A DNA stretch of 64,000 nucleotides from Streptomyces sp. HNM0574 (GCF_012726235.1 NZ_JAASAH010000005.1:186001-250000); one strand, 5' to 3'. Shown: positions 8,656 through 18,098, counted from the first letter of the stretch. Program-made: numbers and translations. Notes: generated by a model not told the origin, from the sequence alone.

Positions 8656-8755
8656 GCGCCGAGCCTACGGCGCGGGCCTCGTCGCACGCGTCCCCCTGCG
8701 GTCGGACCCGGTGCGTCCCCTCACGGTCGGACCCCGGAGGCGCAGCCCGCCCCGC

Positions 8756-9400
8756 TCACCGCCTGCGGACGAGCGTGATCCCGTCCCTGACCGGCAGCAT
8801 CACCGTCTGCACCCGCTCGTCCGCCGCGATCATCTCGTTGAGCTCCCGGACGCCGCGGACGTCCTCGTCCTGCCGGGTCTCGTCCAGAACGCGGCCGCCG
8901 CGCAGCACGTTGTCCACGACGATCAGGCCGCCGGGGCGCAGACGCGGGACGAGTTCCTCGTAGTAGGCCGGGTACCCCGGCTTGTCCGCGTCGAGGAAGG
9001 CGAAGTCGACGGCGCGGTCGGCGGGCAGCGCGTGCAGCGTCTCCAGCGCGGGGGCGATCCGCAGGTCGATCCGTTCGGTGAGCCCGGCCCGCTGCCAGTA
9101 GCGGGTGGCGACGTCCGTCCACTCGCGGGAGATGTCGCAGGCCAGCAGGTGGCCGCCGGGCGGGAGGCCGCGGGCGATGCAGATCGAGGAGTACCCGGTG
9201 AAGACGCCGATCTCCACGGCGAACCGCGCGCCCGTCAACTGCACCAGCATGGTGAGCAGTTCGCCCTCGTCGTGCGAGATCTGCATCGACGTGCCGGCGG
9301 GCAGTGTCCGGGTCTCCGCGACGAGGTCGCGCAGCAGCTCGTCGGCCGGGGTGCAGTGGGCGAGCAGGTACTCCTCGACGGCGGGGTTCACGATGTCCAT
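8756..9400 (-). CDS. Class I SAM-dependent O-methyltransferase (caffeoyl-CoA OMT type)
   Basis: The protein has 214 residues and a complete Methyltransf_3 fold. It has motif I AVEIGVFTGYSSICIARGL, the acidic LLACDISREW loop, the metal-site segment AFLDADKPGYPAYYEELVPRL, and GGLIVVDNVLRGGRV. It is probably a divalent-metal-dependent catechol or small-phenol methyltransferase in the cytoplasm; the substrate cannot be read from sequence. It lies 85 bp downstream of the small membrane protein gene on the same strand and may share its transcript. Confidence 0.92.
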   Translation of the reverse strand: MDIVNPAVEEYLLAHCTPADELLRDLVAETRTLPAGTSMQISHDEGELLTMLVQLTGARFAVEIGVFTGYSSICIARGLPPGGHLLACDISREWTDVATRYWQRAGLTERIDLRIAPALETLHALPADRAVDFAFLDADKPGYPAYYEELVPRLRPGGLIVVDNVLRGGRVLDETRQDEDVRGVRELNEMIAADERVQTVMLPVRDGITLVRRR

Positions 9401-9485
9401 GCGGCCTCGATCCGGTCTCTCCGGCGCCGCACGCCCCGCACCCCCGGCCCTGACGGACCGGCGGCGGGCGGTGGTGGACGGGCGC

Positions 9486-9794
9486 CTAAACAGCCATGCC
9501 GTAGACGATGGTGAACAGCGTGCCGAGGGAACCGATGATGAACACGCCGGTGAGCCCCGCGACGATCAGTCCCTTGCCCTGCTCGGCGCTGAAGGTGTCC
9601 CGCAGTGCCGTCGCGCCGATGCGCTGTTTCGCGGCACCCCAGATGGCGATGCCGAGGCACAGCAGGATCGCGATGGCCATGACGACCTCGACCATCACGC
9701 GCGCCTCGTTGCCGAGTTGCCCGAACGGGCCCCAGTCCGGGGCGATCCCGCCGATGATGGTGGTGATGTCGCCCTTCTCGGCTGCCAGATACAT
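9486..9794 (-). CDS. Small two-TM membrane protein, pilin/VirB2-like topology
   Basis: From ATG 9794 the product has 102 residues: a short N-terminal segment, a hydrophobic helix (VMVEVVMAIAILLCLGIAIW), a polar loop (GAAKQRIGATALRDTFSAEQ) and a second helix (LIVAGLTGVFIIGSLGTLFT). Two short TM helices around a polar loop resemble type IV secretion pilin-like subunits. Similar proteins in Streptomyces sit beside the lytic transglycosylase that is divergent here. The function is unproven. Confidence 0.72.
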   Translation of the reverse strand: MYLAAEKGDITTIIGGIAPDWGPFGQLGNEARVMVEVVMAIAILLCLGIAIWGAAKQRIGATALRDTFSAEQGKGLIVAGLTGVFIIGSLGTLFTIVYGMAV

Positions 9795-9938
9795 GGTGAA
9801 GTCACCGCCCCATGTCGGAGATTGATGATGGAGACCGGACGTCCGCGCTGCGCGGCTCCGACCCCGCGCACTTCGGATTCTGCCATGACTCGGGGAGGAT
9901 CGGCACTGAAGTCGGCCTGGATGGGGGAGGGTTGAGGG

Positions 9939-10931
9939 GTGCGCGCGCAGAAGAAGAAGATATGGCTGCTCGGTGTCGGGGGCGGACTCGGGCTGTTCGC
10001 CGCCTTCGTGGCGTTTCTCGTCGTCGGCACGTACATCGTGTCGGCGAACCTGCTCGGCGGTGCGGCCGGCGGCCGTTCCGTCACACTCGCGAAGGGTACG
10101 GTGCCGACCGCGTACCAGGGCCTGGTGCAGAAGTGGGGCAACCTGTGCGAGGAGCTGAACCCGGCGCTGCTCGCCGCCCAGCTCTACCAGGAGAGCGGCT
10201 GGCGCCCGCAGGCCCAGAGCCACGCGGCCGCGCAGGGCATCGCCCAGTTCATCCCGGAGACCTGGGCCGCGCACGGCATCGACGGCGACGGCGACGGCAG
10301 CCGTGACGTGTGGAACCCGAAGGACGCCATCCCCTCCGCCGCGAGTTACGACTGCAAGCTCGCGAAGTATGTGAAGGACGCGCCGGGGGACGGCACCGAG
10401 AACATGCTGGCCGCGTACAACGCGGGCGCGTACGCGGTGATCCAGTACGGGGGCGTGCCGCCGTACGAGGAGACGCAGAACTACGTCTCGACGATCAAGA
10501 AGATGGAGCAGAGCTTCGCCGCGAAGAAGAGCCGCGTCGAGCCCTCGAAGCAGTCGGCCGGCGCCATCTACTACGCGCAGAAGAAGCTCGGCACCCCGTA
10601 CCTGTGGGGCGGCGACGGCACCCCGGAGGACAACGGCAGGTTCGACTGCTCGGGCCTGACGAAGGCGGCGTACGCCAGCGTCGGCATCGAGCTGCCCCGC
10701 GTCGCCAACGACCAGTGGAACTCGGGACCGCACCCGAAACGGGACGAACTCCGGCCCGGGGACCTGGTGTTCTTCGCCACAGACCTGGAGGACCCGCGCT
10801 CCATCGACCACGTGGGGATCTACGTCGGCGGCGGCCACATGATCGACGCGCCCTACACCGGGGCGGAGATCCGGTTCGACCCGATCGACACCCCGAAGTA
10901 CTTCGGCGCCACCCGTCCGACGGATGGCTGA
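9939..10931 (+). CDS. Bifunctional lytic transglycosylase / C40 (NlpC/P60) peptidase
   Basis: This 330-residue wall hydrolase has an N-terminal membrane anchor (about 8-35). A goose-lysozyme-like SLT domain follows (60-170) with the catalytic Glu in YQESGW near 85 and the AQFIPETW, LAAYNAG signatures. The NlpC/P60 domain has Cys in FDCSGL near 237 and His in DHVGIYVGG. It would cut glycan strands and stem peptides outside the membrane. GTG 9939 follows a GGGGGAGG ribosome binding site. It is divergent from the pilin-like gene; paired wall hydrolase and small membrane protein suggest a trans-envelope assembly. Confidence 0.93.
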   Translation: MRAQKKKIWLLGVGGGLGLFAAFVAFLVVGTYIVSANLLGGAAGGRSVTLAKGTVPTAYQGLVQKWGNLCEELNPALLAAQLYQESGWRPQAQSHAAAQGIAQFIPETWAAHGIDGDGDGSRDVWNPKDAIPSAASYDCKLAKYVKDAPGDGTENMLAAYNAGAYAVIQYGGVPPYEETQNYVSTIKKMEQSFAAKKSRVEPSKQSAGAIYYAQKKLGTPYLWGGDGTPEDNGRFDCSGLTKAAYASVGIELPRVANDQWNSGPHPKRDELRPGDLVFFATDLEDPRSIDHVGIYVGGGHMIDAPYTGAEIRFDPIDTPKYFGATRPTDG

Positions 10932-11160
10932 TCCTCGGCAGGCGCGGTAGCGGCTCCGCAGGACTGCGGAAGAATGGGGGCGCCGCGATCAGCGGTCACC
11001 CTTCGGTAACGTCCAGGTGATCGTTCGGTAAGGAGCGGAACGCCCGCCCGGTGGTGGTGCGTTCCCCGGTACGGAAGAACTGTTCCGCACCTGACGGTTC
11101 ACGGGGGTCGGTAGCGCAGCAGACGGACGAGATTCAGGCAGATTGAGGGGCCGCACCACG

Positions 11161-11937
11161 ATGGCGTTTTGGGACAACCCGGACGTGGACCTGCTCTACG
11201 GGGTCAACGGCCTCGCCGAGGCAGCGCCGACCTGGGCGGACCGGCTCATGGAGTACGTCGGCGAGTACGGCATCATCCTCGCGCTGGTCCTGCTCGGCCT
11301 CTGGGCCTGGTGGGGGCACACCCGCAAGCGGCCGACCCGCGAGGAGGCGGTCGCCGGCTTCGCCGGGCTGGTGTGGACGCCGCTCGCCGCGGTCGTCGCG
11401 CTGATCGCCAACATCCCCATCCGGGGCTTCGTCGAGCGGCCCCGGCCCTTCTTCGACCACAAGGGCCTGGAAGTCCTGATCGAGGGCAAGAGCGACTACT
11501 CGTTCGTCAGCGACCACGCGACGCTGGCCATGGCGCTGGCCGTCGGCATCTTCCTGGTCAACCGGAAGCTCGGCCTGATCGGCATCGTGCTCGCCGTCCT
11601 GGCCGGCTTCAGCCGCGTCTACATGGGCGTGCACTACCCGACGGACGTCATCGGCGGACTCGCCCTCGGCATGGCCTCGGCGCTGCTGCTGGCCCCGGTC
11701 GCGATGTGGCTGCTGACCCCGCTCGTCCGGGCGGTGGCCGGTTCCCCGCGGGTCGGCCCGCTGGTGTGGGCGGGCGCCGGTGAAGCGGACGGCCCCGGCA
11801 CGGGCGCCCCGCACGGCGCCGGCTTCCCGGAGCGGGAGGTTCCGTTCGCCTCGGGCGCCCAGGACGCGCCGCTTGGCGACCCCGGTCACGGGCAGGGCGG
11901 CTACGCCCAGGACGGCCGCCCTGCACAGCTGAGGTGA
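11161..11937 (+). CDS. PAP2-family phosphatase (undecaprenyl-diphosphate phosphatase-like)
   Basis: This integral membrane phosphatase of 258 residues has the three PAP2 motifs: RGFVERPRPFF (motif 1), YSFVSDHATLAMA (motif 2, SDH instead of SGH) and SRVYMGVHYPTDVIGG (motif 3). About five TM helices are visible. A soluble, Gly/Asp-rich tail of ~55 residues follows the last helix. The likely role is dephosphorylating undecaprenyl diphosphate or a related lipid phosphate outside the membrane. ATG 11161 with GAGGGG upstream is preferred to the upstream TTG at 11143. Confidence 0.9.
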   Translation: MAFWDNPDVDLLYGVNGLAEAAPTWADRLMEYVGEYGIILALVLLGLWAWWGHTRKRPTREEAVAGFAGLVWTPLAAVVALIANIPIRGFVERPRPFFDHKGLEVLIEGKSDYSFVSDHATLAMALAVGIFLVNRKLGLIGIVLAVLAGFSRVYMGVHYPTDVIGGLALGMASALLLAPVAMWLLTPLVRAVAGSPRVGPLVWAGAGEADGPGTGAPHGAGFPEREVPFASGAQDAPLGDPGHGQGGYAQDGRPAQLR

Positions 11938-12024
11938 GCGCCCGCGGAGGCTGACGTTCCGCACGGCTCGGGTGCCCCGGTGATCCGGCAGGGATCGCCG
12001 GGGCACAGCTGTGTGCGGGGGAGG

Positions 12025-12228
12025 TCAGGGGCCGGGTTCCCCGGCGTGCGAGGCGGCGTCCGCGCGGGCGGTCTCGCGGGCCCGGCGGGCCGGACCGCGC
12101 CAGCCGCAGGAGCAGTGGGCGCTGAGGAACGAGCCGCGCTCGGTGGTCGCCGTGCGGTGCTCGGGGGCCGGGCCCGGCTCCTGGCCGGGCAGCCGGTCGA
12201 GCATCTGGTCGAGAAATCGCTCTGACAC
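12025..12228 (-). CDS. Small conserved hypothetical protein with HCSCGW motif
   Basis: GTG 12228 opens a 67-residue frame: a helical start (VSERFLDQMLDRLPGQEPG) followed by SFLSAHCSCGWRGPARRARE and an Ala-rich end. The His-Cys-x-Cys pair could bind metal, but only half a zinc ribbon is present. It recurs, from memory, beside the same lipoprotein gene in other Streptomyces. There is no assigned function. Confidence 0.6.
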   Translation of the reverse strand: MSERFLDQMLDRLPGQEPGPAPEHRTATTERGSFLSAHCSCGWRGPARRARETARADAASHAGEPGP

Positions 12229-12340
12229 ACGACCACCGTACCGGCAGCCCGTGACGGCGCCGCCGCGTGCGTCGTTGAACCGGCCAGGGCGAAACGGGGC
12301 GAAATCCCTCGTGCGGGTCGGGTGTTGGGAGCGGCGGAGG

Positions 12341-13315
12341 ATGCGGGTCGGGTGGCGGCTTGTCACATGGCGGAGGCGGTGGACGCGCGGGCGGGTGGCC
12401 GCCGTGACGCTCGTCACCGCCGGAGCGGTCACCACGGCGCTGCTGTCCGCCGCCGGCTGCTCGGTCGGCGGCGACGCCGCGGGTACGGACGACGGCGCGC
12501 CCGTCAGCGGCTCGGGCGGCGCGGGTGTCGGCGACGGCAGGAACGCTCCTGCGCCCCACGACGCGGTACGCGGCGCCGCTGACGTCCTGGTCAAGGCGGG
12601 TACGTCGGCCGCGTCCACCTCGATGCTGACCGAGAGCGGCGGCACCCGCCTCGCCGTCGACGGCCGCGGCGCCTTCGACTACGCGCGGGGCGTCGGGCGG
12701 CTGGAGGTGCGGCTTCCGCAGGGCGGGCCCGGGTCGAAGCCGGGCGAGCGCAGGCCGATCACCGAACTGCTCGCGCCGGGCGCGCTGTACATGAAGAACC
12801 GCGGTGCCGGCGTCCCGGCCGACAAGTGGGTCCGGCTCGACGTCACCCGGCTCCCCGACGGCAACCTGCTGACCAACGGCGCGACCAGCCCCCTCAGCGC
12901 GGCCGAACTCCTGCGCGGCGCACGCAAGGTGACGTACGAGGGCGAGCGGACGCTGGGCGCCAGGGACGTGCGCGGCGCCGCCGGGGACATGGGGACGGCG
13001 GTGCACCACTACAGCGGCACGGTCGAGCTCTCGGCCGCGGCCGAGGCGGCGTCGCCGCGGGTGCGGAGGCAACTGGCGGCCGCGGCCCGGGGGTTCGCCA
13101 GCGGGACGGTTCCGTTTGACGCGTACGTCGACGGGCAGGGGCGCCTGCGGAAGGTCCGGCACCAGTTCCGGTTCGCGACGGGTTCGGCCACCGGCTCGGA
13201 CGGGACGGCCGTCTCGTCGACGACCTGGTTCCACGACTTCGGCGTTCCGGTACAGGTGGAGATGCCCGATCCCGAGGACATCTTCAGCGGCACGATCGGC
13301 TCGTCCGCGCCGTAG
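12341..13315 (+). CDS. Secreted lipoprotein, LppX/LolA-like fold suspected
   Basis: From ATG 12341 the product has 324 residues. It starts with an Arg-rich n-region and a hydrophobic stretch (VAAVTLVTAGAVTTALLSAAGC), giving a plausible lipidation Cys at about 40. The mature part has alternating strands, including ELLAPGALYMKNRGA, KWVRLDV and FRFATGSATG, as in periplasmic lipoproteins of the LppX/LprG type. GGAGG abuts the ATG with almost no spacing, so GTG 12395 is an alternative start. It precedes the small gene at 13430 and the phosphate region. Confidence 0.78.
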   Translation: MRVGWRLVTWRRRWTRGRVAAVTLVTAGAVTTALLSAAGCSVGGDAAGTDDGAPVSGSGGAGVGDGRNAPAPHDAVRGAADVLVKAGTSAASTSMLTESGGTRLAVDGRGAFDYARGVGRLEVRLPQGGPGSKPGERRPITELLAPGALYMKNRGAGVPADKWVRLDVTRLPDGNLLTNGATSPLSAAELLRGARKVTYEGERTLGARDVRGAAGDMGTAVHHYSGTVELSAAAEAASPRVRRQLAAAARGFASGTVPFDAYVDGQGRLRKVRHQFRFATGSATGSDGTAVSSTTWFHDFGVPVQVEMPDPEDIFSGTIGSSAP

Positions 13316-13429
13316 CGGCCCGCGCGGCGGGAGCGGCGATTTCCGGCCGGAGCGAGAATCCGCCAACGTGCCGAAGTGGCATACGCGGAGGGTGCACCCT
13401 TCCCTACTCTGGGGCACGAGGAGGAGGTG

Positions 13430-13654
13430 GTGCGGGTGCCGGGTGACGCTGCCGGGTACGAGCTGCGGGGTCCGGCGCGGTCCGTGGCCTGGGACCACGT
13501 GGCGCTGGCCGAGATCGAACTCTGCGGCGAGCTGATGATCGCCGCGTCCACCGCCGAGGCGGCGGGAGAACTGCTCAGTCAGGCCCGCATCGACGAGATC
13601 CTCAGCGCCTGCGCACCCGGCACGGGCCGGGAGGCCGTCGCGGAGCGGTGGTGA
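13430..13654 (+). CDS. Small conserved hypothetical protein
   Basis: GTG 13430 lies 5-6 nt after GAGGAGG. The 74-residue product includes GYELRGPARSVAWDHVALAE and ELLSQARIDEILSACAPG, with a predicted beta-strand then amphipathic helices and two Cys. There is no domain I recognise. It sits between the lipoprotein gene and the convergent csoR gene, 33 bp from the csoR stop. Confidence 0.6.
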   Translation: MRVPGDAAGYELRGPARSVAWDHVALAEIELCGELMIAASTAEAAGELLSQARIDEILSACAPGTGREAVAERW

Positions 13655-13687
13655 GCCCAACGGGCGTGCCCGGACGGCGAGTTCGGG

Positions 13688-14107
13688 TCAGGTGCGCAGC
13701 AGGCGGGCGATCGCTGCCGTCGCCTCCTCGACCTTCTCGTCCATCTCGGTGCCGCCGTCCTGCGCGGCGTGGGCGACGCAGTGCCGCAGGTGCTCCTCCA
13801 GCAGCTGGAGGGCGAAGGACTGGAGGGCCTTCGTGGACGCGGAGACCTGCGTGAGGATGTCGATGCAGTACACGTCCTCGTCCACCATGCGCTGCAGGCC
13901 GCGGATCTGGCCCTCGATCCGGCGCAGGCGTTTGAGGTGCGCGGCCTTGTCCTTGGTGTAGCCGTGCTCGCCCGTGGCCGAGTGCGCGGGGCAGGGGGTG
14001 TCGGAGGAGGCGGCGACCTCGGCGGCCGCGGCCTCGGCGGTGTCGGTGAGCGTTCCCCGCGCGGCGCCGGAGGTGCCGTCGGAGGCGCTGGTCTCGGCCG
14101 TCGTCAT
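13688..14107 (-). CDS. csoR: CsoR-family copper-sensing repressor
   Basis: This 139-residue DUF156 regulator has a ~45-residue N-terminal extension and then the four-helix CsoR core. The Cu(I) ligands occur with the correct spacing: Cys81 (VYCIDI), His106 and Cys110 (EEHLRHC), matching the 25+4 spacing of mycobacterial CsoR. The C-terminus ends AAIARLLRT. It would release DNA on binding Cu(I). ATG 14107 is preceded by GGAGGAACC. A palindromic operator lies at 14166-14182, consistent with autoregulation. CPx copper ATPase genes, its usual partners, are not adjacent. Confidence 0.88.
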   Translation of the reverse strand: MTTAETSASDGTSGAARGTLTDTAEAAAAEVAASSDTPCPAHSATGEHGYTKDKAAHLKRLRRIEGQIRGLQRMVDEDVYCIDILTQVSASTKALQSFALQLLEEHLRHCVAHAAQDGGTEMDEKVEEATAAIARLLRT

Positions 14108-14165
14108 GGTTCCTCCAGGGGTGGGGACGGTCGGGCGGGCAGAAGTGGCGCAAAAGGCACGTTCC

Positions 14166-14182
14166 ATACCCCTCGTGGGTAT
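14166..14182. promoter_or_regulatory. CsoR operator
   Basis: ATACCCCTCGTGGGTAT is a near-perfect GC-tract palindrome of the TACCC-N5-GGGTA type bound by Streptomyces CsoR. It lies 59 bp upstream of the csoR start and also about 135 bp upstream of the divergent phosphate genes. Confidence 0.75.
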
Positions 14183-14317
14183 ATGGTAGCCGATTTGCCG
14201 GAGGGCGGTTCAGAGCACGACCATCCATGCGCGACACTGGGGAAGGCCGCCTCGCTGTGGCCGGATGATGCGCCTAGCATCAACGAGACCAAAACCGATG
14301 CACACCGAGGAATCCCA

Positions 14318-14938
14318 GTGCGCTTTCGTCTGACCCCCAGGGAGACGAGCTTCTACGACATGTTCGCGGCCTCCGCGGACAACATTGTGACGGGCTCGAA
14401 ACTCCTGATGGAACTGCTCGGAGCGGATTCCTCCGCACGCGCCGAGATCGCCGAGCGGATGCGTGCCGCGGAGCACGCCGGGGATGACGCGACGCACGCC
14501 ATCTTCCACCAGCTCAACTCCTCCTTCATCACGCCGTTCGACCGCGAGGACATCTACAAGCTCGCCTCGTCGCTCGACGACATCATGGACTTCATGGAGG
14601 AGGCCGTCGACCTGGTCGTCCTGTACGAGGTCGAGGAGCTGCCCAAGGGCGTCGAACAGCAGATCGAGGTGCTGTCGCGGGCCGCCGAGCTCACCGCCGA
14701 GGCGATGCCTCACCTGCGGACCATGGAGAACCTCACCGAGTACTGGATCGAGGTCAACCGCCTGGAGAACCAGGCCGACCAGATCCACCGGAAGCTCCTC
14801 GCGTACATGTTCAACGGCAAGTACGACGCGATCGAGGTCATGAAGCTCAAGCAGATCGTGGACGTCCTCGAGGAAGCGGCCGACGCCTTCGAACACGTCG
14901 CCAACACGGTCGAGACCATCGCGGTCAAGGAGTCCTGA
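14318..14938 (+). CDS. DUF47 (PhoU-like) phosphate transport accessory protein
   Basis: This 206-residue all-helical protein of the DUF47/YkaA family, related to PhoU, has characteristic segments FYDMFAASADNIVTGSKLL, EHAGDDATHAIFHQLNSSFI (metal-binding E/D cluster) and DRADIY-like FDREDIYKLASSLDDIMDF. Its gene is six bases upstream of pit, the usual arrangement, and it probably modulates that transporter. GTG 14318 follows GAGG with 7-nt spacing. Confidence 0.92.
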   Translation: MRFRLTPRETSFYDMFAASADNIVTGSKLLMELLGADSSARAEIAERMRAAEHAGDDATHAIFHQLNSSFITPFDREDIYKLASSLDDIMDFMEEAVDLVVLYEVEELPKGVEQQIEVLSRAAELTAEAMPHLRTMENLTEYWIEVNRLENQADQIHRKLLAYMFNGKYDAIEVMKLKQIVDVLEEAADAFEHVANTVETIAVKES

Positions 14939-14944
14939 CCGGCT

Positions 14945-15940
14945 GTGGACACGTTCGCGCTGATCGCGACCATCGGGGTCGCGCTCTTCTTCACGTACAC
15001 CAACGGCTTCCACGACTCGGCGAACGCCATCGCCACCTCCGTCTCCACCCGGGCCCTGACCCCACGCGCGGCCCTCGCCATGGCCGCGGTCATGAACCTC
15101 GCCGGTGCCTTCCTCGGCAGCGGCGTCGCGAAGACCGTCAGTGAGGGGCTCATCGAGACGCCGCACGGCTCCAGCGGGATGGCCATCCTGTGTACGGCCC
15201 TGGTCGGCGCGATCGTGTGGAACCTGATCACCTGGTACTTCGGGCTGCCGTCCTCCTCGTCGCACGCGCTGTTCGGCGGCATGGTGGGCGCGGCGCTCGC
15301 GGGCGGCATCGCCGTCTACTGGACGGGCGTGGTCGAGAAGATCGTGCTCCCGATGTTCCTCTCGCCGATCGTCGGCCTCGTCCTCGGTTACCTCGTGATG
15401 GCGCTCATCATGTGGATCTTCCGCAAGGCGAACCCGCACCGTGCGAAGCGGGGATTCCGTATCGCGCAGACGGTCTCGGCGGCGGGCATGGCGCTCGGGC
15501 ACGGCCTCCAGGACGCGCAGAAGACCATGGGTGTCGTGGTGATGGCGCTGACCATCGCCGATGTGCAGGAGCACAACGAGATCCCGGTCTGGGTCAAGAT
15601 CGCCTGTGCGCTGATGCTCTCGCTCGGCACCTACGCGGGCGGCTGGCGCATCATGCGGACGCTCGGCCGCCGGATCATCGAGCTCGACCCGCCCCAGGGC
15701 TTCGCGGCCGAGACCACGGCGGCGTCCGTGATGTACACGGCGTCCTTCCTCTTCCACGCGCCGATCTCGACGACCCACGTGATCACCTCGGCGATCATGG
15801 GTGTCGGGGCGACCAAGCGGGTTTCCGCGGTGCGGTGGGGCGTGGCCAAGAACATCATCATGGGCTGGTTCATCACCATGCCGGCGGCGGCGATCGTGGC
15901 CGCCGTCTGCTACTGGATCGTGAAGCTGGTGTTCGGCTGA
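14945..15940 (+). CDS. pit: Inorganic phosphate transporter, Pit family
   Basis: This low-affinity H+/metal-phosphate symporter of 331 residues has about ten TM helices. Both Pit signature repeats are visible: NGFHDSANAIATSVSTRALTP at the N-terminus and the matching C-terminal SAAGMALGHGLQDAQKTMG and APISTTHVITSAIMGVG. GTG 14945 is six bases after the DUF47 stop, so the two are co-transcribed. A hairpin at 16074-16112 separates it from convergent pstB. Confidence 0.95.
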   Translation: MDTFALIATIGVALFFTYTNGFHDSANAIATSVSTRALTPRAALAMAAVMNLAGAFLGSGVAKTVSEGLIETPHGSSGMAILCTALVGAIVWNLITWYFGLPSSSSHALFGGMVGAALAGGIAVYWTGVVEKIVLPMFLSPIVGLVLGYLVMALIMWIFRKANPHRAKRGFRIAQTVSAAGMALGHGLQDAQKTMGVVVMALTIADVQEHNEIPVWVKIACALMLSLGTYAGGWRIMRTLGRRIIELDPPQGFAAETTAASVMYTASFLFHAPISTTHVITSAIMGVGATKRVSAVRWGVAKNIIMGWFITMPAAAIVAAVCYWIVKLVFG

Positions 15941-16037
15941 CGCCGGTCGCCGTCCGGCGGGGTTCCGTCGCCCTTGCGGCTCGGGGTGCCCCTGTCGGTG
16001 CGTCACCGGCCGCGGGTGCGTCGTGGTTCTTCGCGCA

Positions 16038-16051
16038 GTTCCCCGCGCCCC
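16038..16051 (+). repeat. Solitary copy of the 14-mer GTTCCCCGCGCCCC
   Basis: This is a single copy of the dispersed 14-mer, without the associated hairpin, preceded by a GTGCGTCACCGG-like tract seen also near the copies at 45.2 and 58.4 kb. It lies just before the pit/pstB terminator. Confidence 0.7.
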
Positions 16052-16073
16052 TTCGGGCGCCGTAGCAACGAGT

Positions 16074-16112
16074 CGGGCCCGGCCCCCCGCGTGTCCTCGG
16101 GGGCCGGGCCCG
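16074..16112. terminator. Bidirectional terminator between pit and pstB
   Basis: Arms CGGGCCCGGCCCCC (16074-16087) and GGGGGCCGGGCCCG (16099-16112) are perfectly complementary with an 11-nt loop, placed between two convergent operons. Confidence 0.8.
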
Positions 16113-16162
16113 TTGCCTTGCGGTGGCACCGCCATGCAGCACCGCAAGGAGTTCTCGGTGGA

Positions 16163-16939
16163 TCAGCCGAAGCGGCCGGAGATGTAGTCCTCCGTGGCCT
16201 GGACCGAGGGGTTGGAGAAGATCCGCTCGGTCTCGTCGATCTCGACGAGCTTGCCGGGCTGGCCGACGGCCGCCAGGTTGAAGAAGGCCGTGCGGTCGGA
16301 GACGCGCGCCGCCTGCTGCATGTTGTGCGTCACGATGACGATCGTGAACTGGGACTTCAGCTCGCCGATCAGGTCCTCGATCGCCAGCGTGGAGATCGGG
16401 TCGAGGGCCGAGCAGGGCTCGTCCATCAGCAGCACCTGCGGCTCGACGGCGATGGCGCGGGCGATGCACAGCCGCTGCTGCTGACCGCCGGAGAGGCCGG
16501 AACCGGGCTTGTTCAGGCGGTCCTTGACCTCGTTCCAGAGGTTGGCGCCCTGGAGGGACTTCTCGACGACCTCGTCGAGCTCCTTCTTCTTGTAGCTGCC
16601 GTTCAGGCGCAGACCCGCGGCGACGTTGTCGTAGATGGACATCGTCGGGAACGGGTTGGGGCGCTGGAAGACCATGCCGATGGTGCGGCGGACGGCGACC
16701 GGGTCGACGCCCGCGCCGTACAGGTCCTCGTGGTCGAGCATCACCTTGCCCTCGACGCGGCCGCCGGGGGTCACCTCGTGCATGCGGTTGAGGGTGCGGA
16801 GGAAGGTCGACTTGCCGCAGCCGGACGGGCCGATGAAGGCCGTCACGGAGCGGGGCTCGACGCTCATGGAGATGTCGTCGATGGCCTTGTGGGAGCCGTA
16901 GTAGGCGGTCAGGCCGCTGACGTCGATGCGCTTGGCCAT
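16163..16939 (-). CDS. pstB: Phosphate ABC transporter ATP-binding protein PstB
   Basis: This 258-residue ATPase energises high-affinity phosphate import. All motifs are present: Walker [11 protein letters not shown]-loop VFQRPNPFP, signature LSGGQQQR, Walker [14 protein letters not shown] and H-loop VTHNMQQA. PstB-specific flanking residues (NPFPMSIYDNV-like) are conserved. It is the last gene of pstSCAB. ATG 16939 is preceded by a weak AAGTGACG. Confidence 0.97.
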   Translation of the reverse strand: MAKRIDVSGLTAYYGSHKAIDDISMSVEPRSVTAFIGPSGCGKSTFLRTLNRMHEVTPGGRVEGKVMLDHEDLYGAGVDPVAVRRTIGMVFQRPNPFPTMSIYDNVAAGLRLNGSYKKKELDEVVEKSLQGANLWNEVKDRLNKPGSGLSGGQQQRLCIARAIAVEPQVLLMDEPCSALDPISTLAIEDLIGELKSQFTIVIVTHNMQQAARVSDRTAFFNLAAVGQPGKLVEIDETERIFSNPSVQATEDYISGRFG

Positions 16940-17009
16940 GGTTACGTCACTTCTTTCGTGCTGAGGGGGAGGCGGTGTCCGGATGCGGGCGGTGGTGCCG
17001 TCCGCGCGG

Positions 17010-18098
17010 TCAGCGCCTTGCTCCCTTGGGGGCCTTCCAGCGGGCGACACCGCGGGCGACCAGATTGAGGATCATGACGACCGCGATCAGGGTGAGCGCT
17101 CCGGCCCACGCGCGGTCGATGCTCGCTTCGTTGCCGAGCTTGTACTGGTTCCAGACGTACAGCGGCAGGGACTCCTGCGCACCCGAGAAGGGGTTCGGGT
17201 TGATCAGGGGGTTGCCGAAGACCAGCAGCATGACGGGCGCGGTCTCGCCCGCGATGCGGGCGACGGCGAGCATGACGCCGGTGGTGATGCCGCCGATGGC
17301 GGTCGGGATGACGACCTTGAGGATCGTCTTCCACTTCGGGACGCCCAGCGCGAGGGAGGCCTCGCGCAGCTCGTTCGGCACGAGCTTGAGCATCTCCTCC
17401 GTGGAGCGGACGACCACCGGCACCATCAGGATCGCCAGGGCCATGGAGCCCGCGAACCCGGAGGGCCCGAAGCCGAGGCCGAGGTTCCAGAAGGACAGGA
17501 CGAAGAGACCGGCGACGATCGACGGGATGCCCGTCATGACGTCGACGAAGAAGGTCACGGCCTGCGCGAGGCGGCCGCGCCCGTACTCGACGAGGTAGAT
17601 CGCGGTCAGCAGTCCGAGCGGCGCGGCGATGGCCGTGGCCAGGCCGACCTGCTCCAGGGTGCCGAGGAGGGCGTGGTAGATGCCGCCGCCCTCTTCGAGG
17701 TTGGTCATCCCGCCCATGGAGTGGGTCAGGAAGTAGCCGTCGACGAGCTTCGAGCCGCGGCTGATCGTCGTCCAGGCCAGCGAGACCAGGGGCACGACGG
17801 CGAGGACGAAGCAGACCCAGACCGCGCTGGTGGCGACCCGGTCCTTCGCCTGCCGGCGGCCCTCGACGGCCGTGGTGATGGCGTAGGTGCCGAGGACGAA
17901 CAGCAGGGCGGCGACGAGGCCCCACTGCACCCGGCTCTCCCAGCCGGCGACCAGCCCGATGCCGACGCCGAGCCCGACGGAGCCGAGCGCGATCGCGGCC
18001 GGCGACCAGCGCGGCATGCGGCGGTGCGCGAGCGGCGAGGACTGCGGAGGAGCGGAAGGTCCGCTCGTGGTCTGCGGGGTAAGGGTGCTGTTGCTCAT
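17010..18098 (-). CDS. pstA: Phosphate ABC transporter permease PstA
   Basis: This 362-residue permease has a ~35-residue cytoplasmic Ser/Pro/Thr-rich N-terminus, two extra N-terminal helices and the MetI-like core. The EAA loop is [25 protein letters not shown], and the signature [14 protein letters not shown] is present. It pairs with PstC to form the inner-membrane channel. A GGAGGAAGACGC ribosome binding site precedes ATG 18098; pstC ends 100 bp upstream. Confidence 0.96.
   Translation of the reverse strand: MSNSTLTPQTTSGPSAPPQSSPLAHRRMPRWSPAAIALGSVGLGVGIGLVAGWESRVQWGLVAALLFVLGTYAITTAVEGRRQAKDRVATSAVWVCFVLAVVPLVSLAWTTISRGSKLVDGYFLTHSMGGMTNLEEGGGIYHALLGTLEQVGLATAIAAPLGLLTAIYLVEYGRGRLAQAVTFFVDVMTGIPSIVAGLFVLSFWNLGLGFGPSGFAGSMALAILMVPVVVRSTEEMLKLVPNELREASLALGVPKWKTILKVVIPTAIGGITTGVMLAVARIAGETAPVMLLVFGNPLINPNPFSGAQESLPLYVWNQYKLGNEASIDRAWAGALTLIAVVMILNLVARGVARWKAPKGARR

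Noticed and set aside
9486..10838. 450-codon minus frame covering the transglycosylase gene
   Set aside because: Only the last 102 codons (from ATG 9794) show real protein character; the upstream part is antisense to the wall hydrolase.
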